Assembly: GCA_902524245.1 (NCBI GenBank)
Contig: CABZCN010000002.1
Location: 62,001 to 126,000, forward strand
Reading direction: 5' to 3'
From: an uncultured Alphaproteobacteria bacterium
Lineage (GTDB): Bacteria; Pseudomonadota; Alphaproteobacteria; HIMB59
Length of the DNA stretch: 64,000 bases
Position numbers and translations under genes: made by a program. The notes under the pieces were generated by a model, which saw only the letters and a list, made by a program, of their open reading frames with translations, made no database searches and was not told the origin of the DNA. Every line of letters begins with the position of its first letter. The stretch's first letter is position 1. This document shows positions 31,230 through 40,749 of this stretch, one piece after another.

Positions 31230-33302
31230 TCAAGCGATTGATAGTGGATCAATGTCAATATTTAGAAAACGCCTGTGTTTTGGGGCTATTTTTGACATTA
31301 AAATATCTATTTTTTTTCTCAAAGCCATATATGTCCTCTCTTTAAAATAAAAATTCTCATGAAAGTGCTTCATTTTATATGGAATCAATGAGGGGACAGG
31401 CCCTAGAATATCAAGTCTGCTCTTTTTCGATATATCAAGAATTTCTTGGCAAGCCTCTCTAATAGCTGAGACATTAGGGTGGATTAATTGAATTTGAACA
31501 ATTTTGTAAAATGGAGGTAAATTGTTCTCTTCTCTTCTTTGAAGTTCTAATTTTATAAATTGATCTCTACTTTGGTTCTTAAGTGAGTTGTATATCGAAT
31601 GCTTAGGATTGTAAGTTTGAATTAGGACCTTACCCCTGTTACCCTCTCTACCAGATCTCCCTGCTACTTGTTGCAAAAGCTGGTATGTTTTTTCCATAGC
31701 TCTGAAATCAGGACTATACAGACTTGAGTCTGCATCAATAATATTTACTAATTTTAAATTTGGAAAATGAAATGACTTACCTATTATTTGTGAGCCAATC
31801 AATAGACTAGTATTTAAATTAAATATATTTTCAATGATTTCTTTTTTATTTTTTTTTGATTTTAATGTGTCACTAGAAAATAATTGATTTGAGTATCCTG
31901 GGAAGAGGCGTGTAACTTCCTCTTGAAGTCTTTCTAACCCTATACCAATCGATATAAATTTATCAGATGAACACATCTTACATATTTGGTTAGGCTCAAA
32001 ATAATTTGAACAATGATGACAAATGAGTCTATCAATTTTTTTGTGATAAACTAAATTTGCTGCACAATTTTGACACTGTATTGGTGTATGACAACTTACA
32101 CATATTTTGGATGGAGCATAGCCACGTCTATTGAGAAAAAATAAAACTTGTCCTTTTTGTTTTAGGACCTTATTTGTTTCATCAAATACTTGTTTTGATA
32201 TCCAGGCCCTAGAGCTAGGTTTTGATTGATTCATGTCAACAATTTCAACTGATGGTAATTGAGTTTTATGAAATTGATTGGAAAGATGATGAATATGAAA
32301 TTTTCGCTGATTAGAATTATGAAGACTCTCTAAAGATGGAGATGCACTTATTAAAAGACATAAAGCCTTTGAACATTTTGCTTTATATATGGCCATATCT
32401 CTTGCTTGATATTTTGGGCCGTCTTCTTGTTTATAAGATGAGTCGTGCTCTTCATCGCATATAATTAATTTTAAATTCTTGAAAGGAAGTAAAACTGATG
32501 ACCTTGCTCCAACTAAAACGCATGGTTCACCCGATAGAAGAGATCTGATTATTCTAGCTTTTTGAATTTTTGATTGTTTGGAGTGCCAGATAAAGGGCCT
32601 ACAACCAAAATATTTAAAAAATCTTCTAGACCATTCTTCAGTTAGAGCTATCTCTGGTAAAAGTATTAAAGATTGATTTCCTTTGACTAAATTTGACTCA
32701 ACAGCTTTTAAATACAACTCTGTTTTACCCGAACCTGTAACACCATCTATAAGGTGAACTTGAAAATCATTATTTTTATTTATTTGAAGTGATTTAAAAA
32801 TATTTTCTTGATCAGGGTTTAAAGAAATATTTTGCGCCATTCCATCAAAAATAAAACTATCTGTAGTTTGAGAAATTTTTTTTTCTTCTAAAAATTTCTG
32901 CCAATCTTTTTTTGATAGGTTGTATTTATCAATGAGATTTTTTTGAGTTTCATAAATTTTATTTTCAAAAAGATAATAATTTTTTAATTTTGTATTAGGA
33001 AATTGTTGTATTGCCATCTTCAAAACCATACCTAAATCTATGAAGCAATGTATTGACACATACTTGTAAAAATCAATGTTATCTGTGCAAACAGTAAGTT
33101 GATAATAATTACTAATTGAAAGTACTTTTTTGAGATCGAATTTTAAATCTTTAATGTTTGTTTGAGATATAATCACTCCTACTGATTTTCTTTTTCTTAA
33201 AGGTATTTCAACAATGGAGCCTACCTCGATAGAATGTGAGTATTTATAAGTCAGGCTATCGTTTATTTGCCCTATTGGCATAACTTGGTAGTAATAATCC
33301 AT
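31230..33302 (-). CDS. priA: Primosomal replication restart helicase PriA
   Basis: PriA reloads the replisome at repaired forks. The 690-residue protein has GVTGSGKTELY (Walker A) and DEEHDSSYKQEDGPKYQARD (DEEH box) in the helicase core. Zinc-binding cysteines follow in CVSCHTPIQCQNC, CHHCSNYF and CKMCSSDK. The N-terminal DNA-binding domain is recognisable from RKRKSVGVII. The gene lies upstream of atpH in a conserved alphaproteobacterial order and is divergent from xerC. Confidence 0.97.
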   Translation of the reverse strand: MDYYYQVMPIGQINDSLTYKYSHSIEVGSIVEIPLRKRKSVGVIISQTNIKDLKFDLKKVLSISNYYQLTVCTDNIDFYKYVSIHCFIDLGMVLKMAIQQFPNTKLKNYYLFENKIYETQKNLIDKYNLSKKDWQKFLEEKKISQTTDSFIFDGMAQNISLNPDQENIFKSLQINKNNDFQVHLIDGVTGSGKTELYLKAVESNLVKGNQSLILLPEIALTEEWSRRFFKYFGCRPFIWHSKQSKIQKARIIRSLLSGEPCVLVGARSSVLLPFKNLKLIICDEEHDSSYKQEDGPKYQARDMAIYKAKCSKALCLLISASPSLESLHNSNQRKFHIHHLSNQFHKTQLPSVEIVDMNQSKPSSRAWISKQVFDETNKVLKQKGQVLFFLNRRGYAPSKICVSCHTPIQCQNCAANLVYHKKIDRLICHHCSNYFEPNQICKMCSSDKFISIGIGLERLQEEVTRLFPGYSNQLFSSDTLKSKKNKKEIIENIFNLNTSLLIGSQIIGKSFHFPNLKLVNIIDADSSLYSPDFRAMEKTYQLLQQVAGRSGREGNRGKVLIQTYNPKHSIYNSLKNQSRDQFIKLELQRREENNLPPFYKIVQIQLIHPNVSAIREACQEILDISKKSRLDILGPVPSLIPYKMKHFHENFYFKERTYMALRKKIDILMSKIAPKHRRFLNIDIDPLSIA

Positions 33303-33336
33303 TTTAAATTTTGATTCTAATTTATAATATAATGTA

Positions 33337-34317
33337 ATGAATTTTATTGAACTGTTAGAAAAGTTAAAAATAGATAAATCCTCAATACAAGACTTTGATA
33401 AATGGGCTACTTATCTAAAAGACATAAAAGGCCACTCGGAAAACACATATAGATCTTACTGCTTTGATGTATGTGATTTTTTAATTTTCTTTAAATTCTA
33501 TAATGGAAATTCCGTATCTTTATCAAATTTAAAAGATTTAAATTTGCAGACATTTAGGGCTTGGTTGGCAGATCTCAGTGAGAATAGAAAATATAAAAAT
33601 ATTTATAAAAAACCATTGTCAGCAAGATCAAGGAGAAGAGCGATTAGTTCAATTAAAAATTTTTTTAGGTATTCATCTCTAAATAATGATTTATATAAAG
33701 TTGCTTATAGCGAGGTTCAATTATTAAAAAATCCAAAAATTCCAAGATCCCTTCCTAAACCTATTGCAGAGGGAGATATTGAGCTTTTAATTGAAGAGTT
33801 AAAAAAAATATCAAAAAAAAGCTGGGTTCAAAAAAGAAATATAGCTTTGCTTTATCTTTTGTACGGATGTGGGCTACGAATAAATGAGGCACTATCTATT
33901 ACTAAAAGCCATTTAATTGATAAAAGTTCTCTTACAATCTTGGGCAAAGGTAATAAAGAAAGATTAGTGCCAGTTCTTGATATTGTAGCTAACTCATTAG
34001 AAAATTATCTAAAAGAAATACCATATGATTTGCCAAGCGATGTTACGATATTTGTTGGAGATAGAGGTAATCCGCTTAAAGCCTCATCTTTCCAAAGAGA
34101 TTTGAAAAATGCCAGAGTTAATTTGGGGCTACCAAAAACAGCAACACCTCACTCATTAAGACATAGTTTTGCAACTCACCTATTAAAAAATGGCGGGGAT
34201 TTAAGAATAATTCAAGAATTACTAGGACATAGTTCGTTATCTACAACTCAAATATACACTGAAGTAGATGATATAAGTTTAGAAAAAACTTATAAAGAAA
34301 AAAACCCTAGTAAGTAA
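33337..34317 (+). CDS. xerC: Tyrosine recombinase XerC
   Basis: XerC with XerD resolves chromosome dimers at dif. The 326 residues have an N-terminal SAM-like domain and the catalytic set: Arg in YGCGLRINEAL, Lys in ILGKGNKERLVP, HxxR in TPHSLRHSFATHLL, His in LLGHSSLSTTQ and the nucleophile Tyr in IYTEVD. The position beside priA is typical of chromosomal XerC in this class. No integron or element boundary is nearby. Confidence 0.93.
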   Translation: MNFIELLEKLKIDKSSIQDFDKWATYLKDIKGHSENTYRSYCFDVCDFLIFFKFYNGNSVSLSNLKDLNLQTFRAWLADLSENRKYKNIYKKPLSARSRRRAISSIKNFFRYSSLNNDLYKVAYSEVQLLKNPKIPRSLPKPIAEGDIELLIEELKKISKKSWVQKRNIALLYLLYGCGLRINEALSITKSHLIDKSSLTILGKGNKERLVPVLDIVANSLENYLKEIPYDLPSDVTIFVGDRGNPLKASSFQRDLKNARVNLGLPKTATPHSLRHSFATHLLKNGGDLRIIQELLGHSSLSTTQIYTEVDDISLEKTYKEKNPSK

Positions 34318-34319
34318 AT

Positions 34320-35084
34320 TTAGATTTTACCTCTAACTATAAAATGAGGATTGATTATATCTTTCTTTGAATATTTTAACCTATTACCTTTTAGGTCTTT
34401 TACAGTACCACCTGCTCCCTCTACAACCGCTTGTGCTGCTGCAGTGTCCCATTCAGAAGTAGGTCCCAGCCTAGGATATAAATCTGCCAAACCCTCTGCT
34501 ATCATACAAAACTTTAAAGAACTACCAGCTTGTAGAGTATCAAAATTATTAAACTGAGATAGATAAGTTTTAGTCTCATTATTGAGATGACTTCTGCTCG
34601 TAACAATCTTTAATTTATCGGATGGTGATTGCACAGAAATAGATTTGATATTGTCATTTAATAACTTGTATGAACCTTTGTTAAGACCCCCAAAAAATAA
34701 TGTCTTATCTTTTGGAATGTAAACAAACCCTTGGGTGGGATATTTGTTGTTAATCAGAGCAATATTAATTGTAAATTCACCATTCTTATTGATAAATTCT
34801 TTAGTACCATCCAAAGGATCAACTAACCAGTATTTTGGCTCATCAGTATACTTTTGCTCACCCTCCTCTGAAATTATGGGGTAAGCTGAAATAGATGATA
34901 ATAAATCAGAAATGTGTTCATGTGATGCTAAATCTGCTTCTGTTAATGGGCTTTTATCGTCTTTTAATTGAATACTTTGATCATAGTTATCATAAATATT
35001 AAGTATTTTTTGGGAACATAACTCAAGATTTTCACTTATTTCATTGAAAAACTCAAATTGTCGTATTATGTTATTATTTGTCAT
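34320..35084 (-). CDS. cysQ: 3'(2'),5'-bisphosphate nucleotidase CysQ
   Basis: CysQ hydrolyses PAP to AMP, clearing the by-product of PAPS use. The 254-residue protein of the inositol monophosphatase fold has the metal-binding motifs ISEEGEQ, WLVDPLDGTKEF near 90-101 and SEWDTAAAQAVVEGAGG near 212-228. It faces xerC convergently with a 2-base gap and is divergent from cysD. The proximity to cysD-cysNC suggests control together with PAPS supply. Confidence 0.95.
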   Translation of the reverse strand: MTNNNIIRQFEFFNEISENLELCSQKILNIYDNYDQSIQLKDDKSPLTEADLASHEHISDLLSSISAYPIISEEGEQKYTDEPKYWLVDPLDGTKEFINKNGEFTINIALINNKYPTQGFVYIPKDKTLFFGGLNKGSYKLLNDNIKSISVQSPSDKLKIVTSRSHLNNETKTYLSQFNNFDTLQAGSSLKFCMIAEGLADLYPRLGPTSEWDTAAAQAVVEGAGGTVKDLKGNRLKYSKKDIINPHFIVRGKI

Positions 35085-35166
35085 TTTTTAAAGATTTTAC
35101 TTTTTTTTATATACATTTAGATTATTTTTTGTATTTTTCCAATAATACGACAAATGGTCAATTATA

Positions 35167-36636
35167 ATGAATCATACTTTATTTTTTAAAATTAACCCAT
35201 CAATAAAATTTCCTGCTTGGGATAGCGATAGTCATTATAAATTCCTTTTTAGTAAAAATTTATTTAAAACAAAAAGATCGTATGAAAGGTGGTTGGAAAA
35301 AATATCAATTTTTCCAGAGAATTTAAATATAGAAAGCTTTTTAAACATACATGCAGGCCATATAAACAAATTAATTTATGAAGATTCCATAAAAAAATTT
35401 GAAAAACAAAGATCACTAATTTTGTTCATTCAATACGTTGAGGTAAATAATAATAAATTTTTATTTGCAAATGATAGACGTAATGGAAGACTATGGGTCA
35501 AAGTTAAATCAAATAAAATAAAAGATATTTCTGAGAGTTTAAAATATTTCTCAAAATTAAGAAAAAAAAATATTATTATTTTTCCTGACGCTTATCTTCT
35601 TAAAATTTTTCTCGATCAAAAAATTGATGAAAAGCAAATTAATAAATCAAAACTTTCAATTCATTTTCCTGAGTATTTATTTTATATTAATAATTTCAAA
35701 ATTAATGATACGAAACTACTCAATAAATTTAATTTACCTCCAAATAGTTATCTTTCAGATCTAGAAGCGGAAAGTATTCATATTATCAGAGAAGTAGTTA
35801 GTGAAACAAAAAATCCTGTCATGCTTTACTCAATAGGAAAAGATAGTTCAGTGATGTTAAGGCTTGCTCAAAAAGCTTTTTACCCTAGTCTTCCCCCATT
35901 TCCTCTACTACATGTTGATACTCGATGGAAGTTCCGAGAAATGTATTTATTTAGAAATTGGGTAGAAAAAAATAGTGGTATGAAGTTAATAACACATATT
36001 AATCCTGATGGTATTAAATCAAATATTAATCCCTTTGATCATGGCTCTGCTCTCCACACTGATATAATGAAAACTCAGAGTCTAAAACAAGCCTTGGACA
36101 AGTATAAATACGATGCTGCTTTTGGTGGAGCAAGAAGAGATGAAGAGAAATCAAGAGCTAAAGAAAGGGTTATTTCATTCCGAAACCCCTCTCATCAATG
36201 GGATCCCAAAAATCAGCGTCCAGAGCTTTGGTCTTTATATAACTCTAAAGTCAATAAGGGTGAAAGCACAAGGGTTTTTCCATTATCTAATTGGACAGAA
36301 TTAGATATTTGGCAATATATATACCAAGAACAAATACCAATAGTTCCCTTATATTTTGCAAAAGTTAGACCTGTAGTAGTGAGAGATGGGATGATTATTA
36401 TGGTAGATGATGATCGATTTAATATTCAATCTAATGAAAAAATTGAATTAAAAAGAATTAGGTTCAGAACACTTGGTTGTTATCCCTTAACTGGTGCTAT
36501 TGAATCAAATGCAAATTCACTCGAAGACATTGTTCTTGAACTTCTTCAATCCAAAACATCTGAAAGACAAGGAAGAGCTATCGATACAGATTCAAGTAGC
36601 TCTATGGAAATCAAAAAAATTGATGGTTATTTTTAA
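35167..36636 (+). CDS. cysD: Sulfate adenylyltransferase small subunit CysD with a long unrecognised N-terminal extension
   Basis: CysD makes adenylylsulfate (APS) with the GTPase CysN. Residues about 196-489 are a normal Cys[15 protein letters not shown], the PP-loop [11 protein letters not shown] near 221-231, [28 protein letters not shown] and the C-terminal [16 protein letters not shown]. Ahead of it lie about 190 extra residues, with several aromatic, Lys and Asn-rich strands and no signal peptide. CysD is usually about 300 residues, so this is a fusion or a greatly expanded N-terminus. I do not recognise the extension. cysNC follows directly after the stop. Confidence 0.93.
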   Translation: MNHTLFFKINPSIKFPAWDSDSHYKFLFSKNLFKTKRSYERWLEKISIFPENLNIESFLNIHAGHINKLIYEDSIKKFEKQRSLILFIQYVEVNNNKFLFANDRRNGRLWVKVKSNKIKDISESLKYFSKLRKKNIIIFPDAYLLKIFLDQKIDEKQINKSKLSIHFPEYLFYINNFKINDTKLLNKFNLPPNSYLSDLEAESIHIIREVVSETKNPVMLYSIGKDSSVMLRLAQKAFYPSLPPFPLLHVDTRWKFREMYLFRNWVEKNSGMKLITHINPDGIKSNINPFDHGSALHTDIMKTQSLKQALDKYKYDAAFGGARRDEEKSRAKERVISFRNPSHQWDPKNQRPELWSLYNSKVNKGESTRVFPLSNWTELDIWQYIYQEQIPIVPLYFAKVRPVVVRDGMIIMVDDDRFNIQSNEKIELKRIRFRTLGCYPLTGAIESNANSLEDIVLELLQSKTSERQGRAIDTDSSSSMEIKKIDGYF

Positions 36637-38502
36637 ATGTATAAAGCCAGTACAATTAGCAGATACTTAAAAAGTCAAGCTTCCCTTAATCTATTAAGGT
36701 TTATCACTTGTGGATCTGTTGATGATGGTAAAAGTACATTAATTGGTAGGATGCTTTATGAATCTCAAATGATATTTGATGATCAAGTTGCTTCCTTAAA
36801 AAACGACTCAAAAAAATATGGAACACAAGGTGAGAATATAGATTTTGCATTACTGGTCGATGGTTTATCAGCTGAGAGAGAACAAGGTATTACTATAGAT
36901 GTTGCATATCGATTTTTTTCAAGTAGCAAAAGAAAGTTTATTGTAGCAGATACACCAGGTCACGAGCAATATACTAGAAACATGGCAACTGGGGCCTCAA
37001 CAGCTGAGTTAGCTATTTTACTTGTTGATGCCCGTAATGGCATACTGACACAAACTAAGAGACATTCTTTTATTGTATCTCTTCTAGGAATTAAAAATAT
37101 TATCTTGGCAATTAATAAAATGGATTTAGTTAACTATGATAAAAATATTTATGAAAAAATAAGATCAGAATACAAATTATTCTCAAAAAAATTAAATTTT
37201 GAAAATATTCAAAGTATTCCTATATCAGCACTTAAGGGGGATAATATTCACAAAAAATCTAAATACATGAAATGGTACAATGATAAAACCCTATTTGACT
37301 ATTTAGAAACTACTAAAACTAAAATACAAAGCTCTGACAGTTTTGTGTTACCTGTTCAAAGTGTCAATAGACCTAATTTAAATTTCAGAGGATATTCAGG
37401 AACAATCGCTGAGGGAAAAATTAGAAAGGGTGATGAGTTAATTTCTCTTCCGTCAAATCAAAAAGTAAAAGTAAAAGATATTTTTGTAGGCGAAAGATCC
37501 ATTAAAACAGCTAATTTAAAGCAAAGTATTACACTTACCATAGACAAAGAGATAGATACCTCTAGGGGCGATATACTATGCTCAAAAAACTCCGCAGTTG
37601 ATATGGCTGACCAATTTAACATTAATGTTATTTGGATGTCAGAGGATAAGGGTTTTACTGGAAGAACTTATTTAGCGAAAATTCATAATATCTCAACCAG
37701 TATTAAAATTATGAACATAAAAAAAATATATGATGTAAATACGCTAGAATTCGCTGCTGGAAATGAACTTAAACTCAATGATGTTGCAGAAATTTCTATC
37801 TCATTTAATAAAACTGTTCCCTTTTCGACTTTTAAAGAAAATAAAATTTTGGGATCTTTAATAATTATTGATCCAATTAATAATCAAACTATGGGAATGG
37901 GAATGATAAACTTTTCTCTTCGTAGATCGCAAAATATTCAACTTCAAAACTTAACCATCAATAAGAATTTAAGAGAGAAGATTAATGGTCATAAAGGTCA
38001 AGTGCTGTGGATGACTGGCCTCTCGGGATCAGGAAAATCCACTATAGCTAATGAACTAGAAAAAATATTATATTCTCAAGGTAAAAAAACATACATTCTT
38101 GATGGAGACAATATCCGACACGGATTAAATAAAGATTTAGGTTTTACAGATAAAGATAGAGTTGAAAATATAAGACGAGTTGCAGAGGTGGCAAAACTTA
38201 TGTGTGACGCTGGACTAATTGTGATCACTGCTTTTATATCACCATTTAGATTAGAAAGAGAAATGGCACGATCACTTTTTGAAAAAAATGATTTTAAAGA
38301 AATTTATATTTCTACTCCTTTAAAAGTAGCTGAAAAAAGAGATCCAAAGGGTTTATATAAAAAGGCAAGACAGGGTAAAATACCAAACTTCACAGGGATA
38401 GACAGTATCTATGAAAAACCTACAAACCCTGACTTAGAAATTGATACCTCTAAAGTTTCTTTAAGTAAGGCTGTAAAAAATATATTGAATATAATTAATT
38501 AA
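36637..38502 (+). CDS. cysNC: Bifunctional sulfate adenylyltransferase GTPase / adenylylsulfate kinase (CysNC)
   Basis: The first 430 or so residues are CysN, an EF-Tu-like GTPase that drives APS synthesis: GSVDDGKST near 26-34, [17 protein letters not shown] and NKMDL. The last part is CysC, which phosphorylates APS to [13 protein letters not shown] near 461-469, [11 protein letters not shown] and [10 protein letters not shown]. The 621-residue fusion matches NodQ/CysNC proteins. With CysD and CysQ it forms a full PAPS synthesis and recycling set. The 3' end overlaps the DUF2141 gene by 8 bases. Confidence 0.97.
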   Translation: MYKASTISRYLKSQASLNLLRFITCGSVDDGKSTLIGRMLYESQMIFDDQVASLKNDSKKYGTQGENIDFALLVDGLSAEREQGITIDVAYRFFSSSKRKFIVADTPGHEQYTRNMATGASTAELAILLVDARNGILTQTKRHSFIVSLLGIKNIILAINKMDLVNYDKNIYEKIRSEYKLFSKKLNFENIQSIPISALKGDNIHKKSKYMKWYNDKTLFDYLETTKTKIQSSDSFVLPVQSVNRPNLNFRGYSGTIAEGKIRKGDELISLPSNQKVKVKDIFVGERSIKTANLKQSITLTIDKEIDTSRGDILCSKNSAVDMADQFNINVIWMSEDKGFTGRTYLAKIHNISTSIKIMNIKKIYDVNTLEFAAGNELKLNDVAEISISFNKTVPFSTFKENKILGSLIIIDPINNQTMGMGMINFSLRRSQNIQLQNLTINKNLREKINGHKGQVLWMTGLSGSGKSTIANELEKILYSQGKKTYILDGDNIRHGLNKDLGFTDKDRVENIRRVAEVAKLMCDAGLIVITAFISPFRLEREMARSLFEKNDFKEIYISTPLKVAEKRDPKGLYKKARQGKIPNFTGIDSIYEKPTNPDLEIDTSKVSLSKAVKNILNIIN

Positions 38503-38935
38503 GTCGAATTTCCAATTCTTGAAATTTAGTCATATCAAAAACTATGTTTTCAAAAACAACATCTTCAAAATTTAAATCAGGGTTTAATGAAAACCCGAAT
38601 GGTTCTAGAGGTTGACCTTTAAAATCTCTTGAAAATTCTCCATTTCCATCAGTATCTTGAAAAGCAAATAAGCCAATATTGATATGTGGGAAAGCTTTTA
38701 AATTAACATTATTAAATTTATTTATATCCTGCTCTACAACAATAAAAAGAGGTGCGGAATTTTCCTCGAAATAATATTTCCTATCATACCCCAGAATGTG
38801 AATTGGGCTTGTAGCATCAACAAAACCTGTGATTTTTGCTGTGAGATGATCTGAATATGAAGTTTTTATTACAAAAAAAGCCTGAAAAATCAGGAAATAA
38901 ATGATCAATTTAATTCTAGCCAGATAGCTGTGCAT
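38495..38935 (-). CDS. DUF2141-like secreted protein
   Basis: The 146-residue protein has an N-terminal signal or anchor ([15 protein letters not shown] region) and a mature part with [25 protein letters not shown], listed as a landmark, which matches the D-x-D-G-N-G ... P-x-E-P-x-G-F-S pattern of DUF2141 proteins. The acidic DTDGNGE loop looks like a calcium-binding turn. Function in the family is unknown. It is convergent with cysNC. Confidence 0.72.
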   Translation of the reverse strand: MHSYLARIKLIIYFLIFQAFFVIKTSYSDHLTAKITGFVDATSPIHILGYDRKYYFEENSAPLFIVVEQDINKFNNVNLKAFPHINIGLFAFQDTDGNGEFSRDFKGQPLEPFGFSLNPDLNFEDVVFENIVFDMTKFQELEIRLN

Positions 38936-39062
38936 AACTTTTGAAAGATTAATGTATTTTCACAAAAGTTGTACAAACAATTTGATTGGATTTAAAACAA
39001 AAGAACAAACTACAAAAAAAACTTGAAAAACATGGTTTTTTTTTTAATTAATTTGAAATGTA

Positions 39063-39113
39063 TTATCAACATTCAACCAATAAACTACATGCATAATGAA
39101 TAACTGTGGATAA
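39063..39113 (-). other. Intergenic region with DnaA-box matches
   Basis: The gap 38936-39146 is AT-rich and holds a perfect DnaA box on the minus strand (39105-39113, TTATCCACA) and an 8-of-9 match on the plus strand (39063-39071, TTATCAACA). Two boxes are too few to call an origin, and no typical origin neighbours are present. Confidence 0.25.
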
Positions 39114-39146
39114 CTCTGTTTAAAAGTATTAATTTATCCTTGGGTT

Positions 39147-39437
39147 ATGAAAAAAGGATACATCATTGTGAGAGTTTCAATTCACAAAAATGAATTATTT
39201 CAAAAATATCCTCCTTTATCAACTGAAGTGATGAAAAAATATGGGGGTAAATACATAATTAGAGGTGGAAAAACTGAAGTTTTTGAAGGGGAATGGCCTG
39301 TAGACAGAACTACCGTAGTAGAATTTGAGAGCTTTGAAAGTGCAAAGAAATGTTATGAGTCTGTTGAATACTCAAAGGCTATGAAAATTAGGCAAAATAG
39401 TACAAAAAGTGACCTTATATTGATAGAGGGATATTAA
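39147..39437 (+). CDS. DUF1330 family protein
   Basis: The 96-residue protein follows the DUF1330 pattern: KKGYIIVRVSIHK at the start, IIRGGKTEVFEGEWPVDRTTVVEF in the middle (landmark) and the CYESVEYSKAMKIRQN helix. It belongs to the dimeric ferredoxin-like alpha/beta barrel fold. The biochemical role is unknown. It ends against the DUF1192 gene on the other strand with a 4-base overlap. Confidence 0.88.
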   Translation: MKKGYIIVRVSIHKNELFQKYPPLSTEVMKKYGGKYIIRGGKTEVFEGEWPVDRTTVVEFESFESAKKCYESVEYSKAMKIRQNSTKSDLILIEGY

Positions 39438-39610
39438 TTCTTTTTAAAAAATTGATTGGCTAATTTGAGTTTGTCTTTTTTCTTTTTGAGTAAAATCTCT
39501 AGTTTTTTGATTTCTAATTTATGATTGCCAATCATCTCCTCAATTTCTTCAACACTCAAATCATCTAAATCAATTGGTTTTATTTTTTTTGGCTCTTCTT
39601 CGTCAAACAT
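39434..39610 (-). CDS. DUF1192-like small coiled-coil protein
   Basis: From the ATG at 39610 the protein has 58 residues: an acidic start MFDEEEPKKIKPIDLDDLSV, then a charged helix with regular Leu, Ile and Lys spacing that should form a coiled coil. This matches DUF1192, a family of about 60 residues common in Alphaproteobacteria. An in-frame upstream ATG at 39658 would overlap the PhyH gene by 56 bases and is less likely; the chosen start overlaps it by 8. Confidence 0.75.
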   Translation of the reverse strand: MFDEEEPKKIKPIDLDDLSVEEIEEMIGNHKLEIKKLEILLKKKKDKLKLANQFFKKN

Positions 39611-40442
39611 TTGTTCTATATCCTTCCTTTGTCCAAATAATTGGAAAAAAACTTTCATCTAGTTCATCTGTTTCTAATTTTTTATATTTTTTATAAATTC
39701 TCGCAGTACCCCCTATGTTTGTTGGATGAAACTTTGAGTCAGAGGGAACGCAATGAGCAACTATTGCTCTTCTATTACTATTTGAATTATTGATACCTGA
39801 GCCGTGCCAAGTGTAACCATGATGAAATGCTACTCCACCTGCTGGAACTTCAACATATTGAATTTGAATTTCTTTATTTAATTTTGACGCATATTTATTT
39901 AACTCTTTTTTATAATCTCTTGGAGAATGAAATTGTCCCTTAGGAGGGCTCAATCCCCAAAGATGTGATCCTTTTACATATTCAAGTGTCCCTTTTTCTT
40001 TATCGACATTATCGATGGGCATCCAACATGTCATCATAGTTTGTGGAACAATCCAATCATCGTATGCAGCATCTTGATGATAAGCTAAAGTTTTACCTCC
40101 AGGTGGTTTCCATAAAACATTGTCTTGTAAAAGTCTTGATCCACTCCAGTCCATTAGTTCAGCACAAGCTTTTCCTAAAAATTCATTGCAGACAATTTCC
40201 TTTATCGAATTATCTGATTTCCATGCATTACAAATTTGTCTAGTAACATCTTTGGGTCCACTTTCAAACTTCCAATTCCACTCGTCAGGTTCAATACCTG
40301 TTTCAAAGTTTCCATTAAATAAATTATGAAACCTCTCATATAATCGCTCAAAATGGGTCGTATTAAGAAAACTCTCAATAATCAAAAAACCATTTTTTTG
40401 AAAATCTTTTTTTTGATCCTCATTTAAAGAAATTTCTATCAT
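39603..40442 (-). CDS. Phytanoyl-CoA dioxygenase (PhyH) family protein
   Basis: These Fe(II)/2-oxoglutarate oxygenases hydroxylate diverse small molecules. The 279-residue protein has the iron-binding HxD in YHQDAAYDDW, the distal His in FHHGYTWHGSG and the 2-oxoglutarate Arg in NRRAIVAHC. NGFLIIESFL near the start is typical of the family. The substrate is unknown; PhyH genes are numerous in marine bacteria and act on lipids, ectoines or phosphonates. DUF1192 follows with an 8-base overlap. Confidence 0.9.
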   Translation of the reverse strand: MIEISLNEDQKKDFQKNGFLIIESFLNTTHFERLYERFHNLFNGNFETGIEPDEWNWKFESGPKDVTRQICNAWKSDNSIKEIVCNEFLGKACAELMDWSGSRLLQDNVLWKPPGGKTLAYHQDAAYDDWIVPQTMMTCWMPIDNVDKEKGTLEYVKGSHLWGLSPPKGQFHSPRDYKKELNKYASKLNKEIQIQYVEVPAGGVAFHHGYTWHGSGINNSNSNRRAIVAHCVPSDSKFHPTNIGGTARIYKKYKKLETDELDESFFPIIWTKEGYRTNV

Positions 40443-40531
40443 TATAAAAATTTTATTATCCTTTATGAAATATATTTTAGATTATCATTTAAATAAATTG
40501 ACATTTTTAGTAGATTTCTGATAATCCAATA

Positions 40532-40696
40532 ATGTCAAAAAAACTAATATTAATAATACTTTCTTCATTTTTTTTAATCAGTAGTTGCGCAACTGTGAGC
40601 GAAAAAGCTAATGACGCTTACGATACTGTAGCGGGTGCCGTATCTAAAGGTTACAACAAAGTTAAAGATACAGTAACCGGCGGCGACGACGATTAA
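40532..40696 (+). CDS. Small lipoprotein (54 aa), entericidin-like
   Basis: The protein starts MSKKLILIILSSFFLISSC, a lipoprotein signal with the lipobox cysteine at residue 19, followed by ATVSEKANDAYDTVAGAV and an acidic GGDDD end. The mature part should form one amphipathic helix. It resembles entericidin-type small lipoproteins in size and layout, but I cannot confirm the family. The codons after the lipobox are clearly richer in G and C than the neighbours. Confidence 0.7.
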   Translation: MSKKLILIILSSFFLISSCATVSEKANDAYDTVAGAVSKGYNKVKDTVTGGDDD

Positions 40697-40749
40697 GTTT
40701 AGCGCTTTACAAGGCGTGTCCTTTGCTGAGTTCAAATTAATTTAATTTA

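Noticed and set aside
33337-34317. XerC-like recombinase considered as an integrase of a mobile element
   Set aside because: It sits beside priA in a conserved chromosomal order, and no attachment repeats or cargo genes are seen; the nearest tRNA is 10 kb away.
38936-39146. Possible replication origin
   Set aside because: Only one perfect and one imperfect DnaA box were seen, with no box cluster or typical origin genes.
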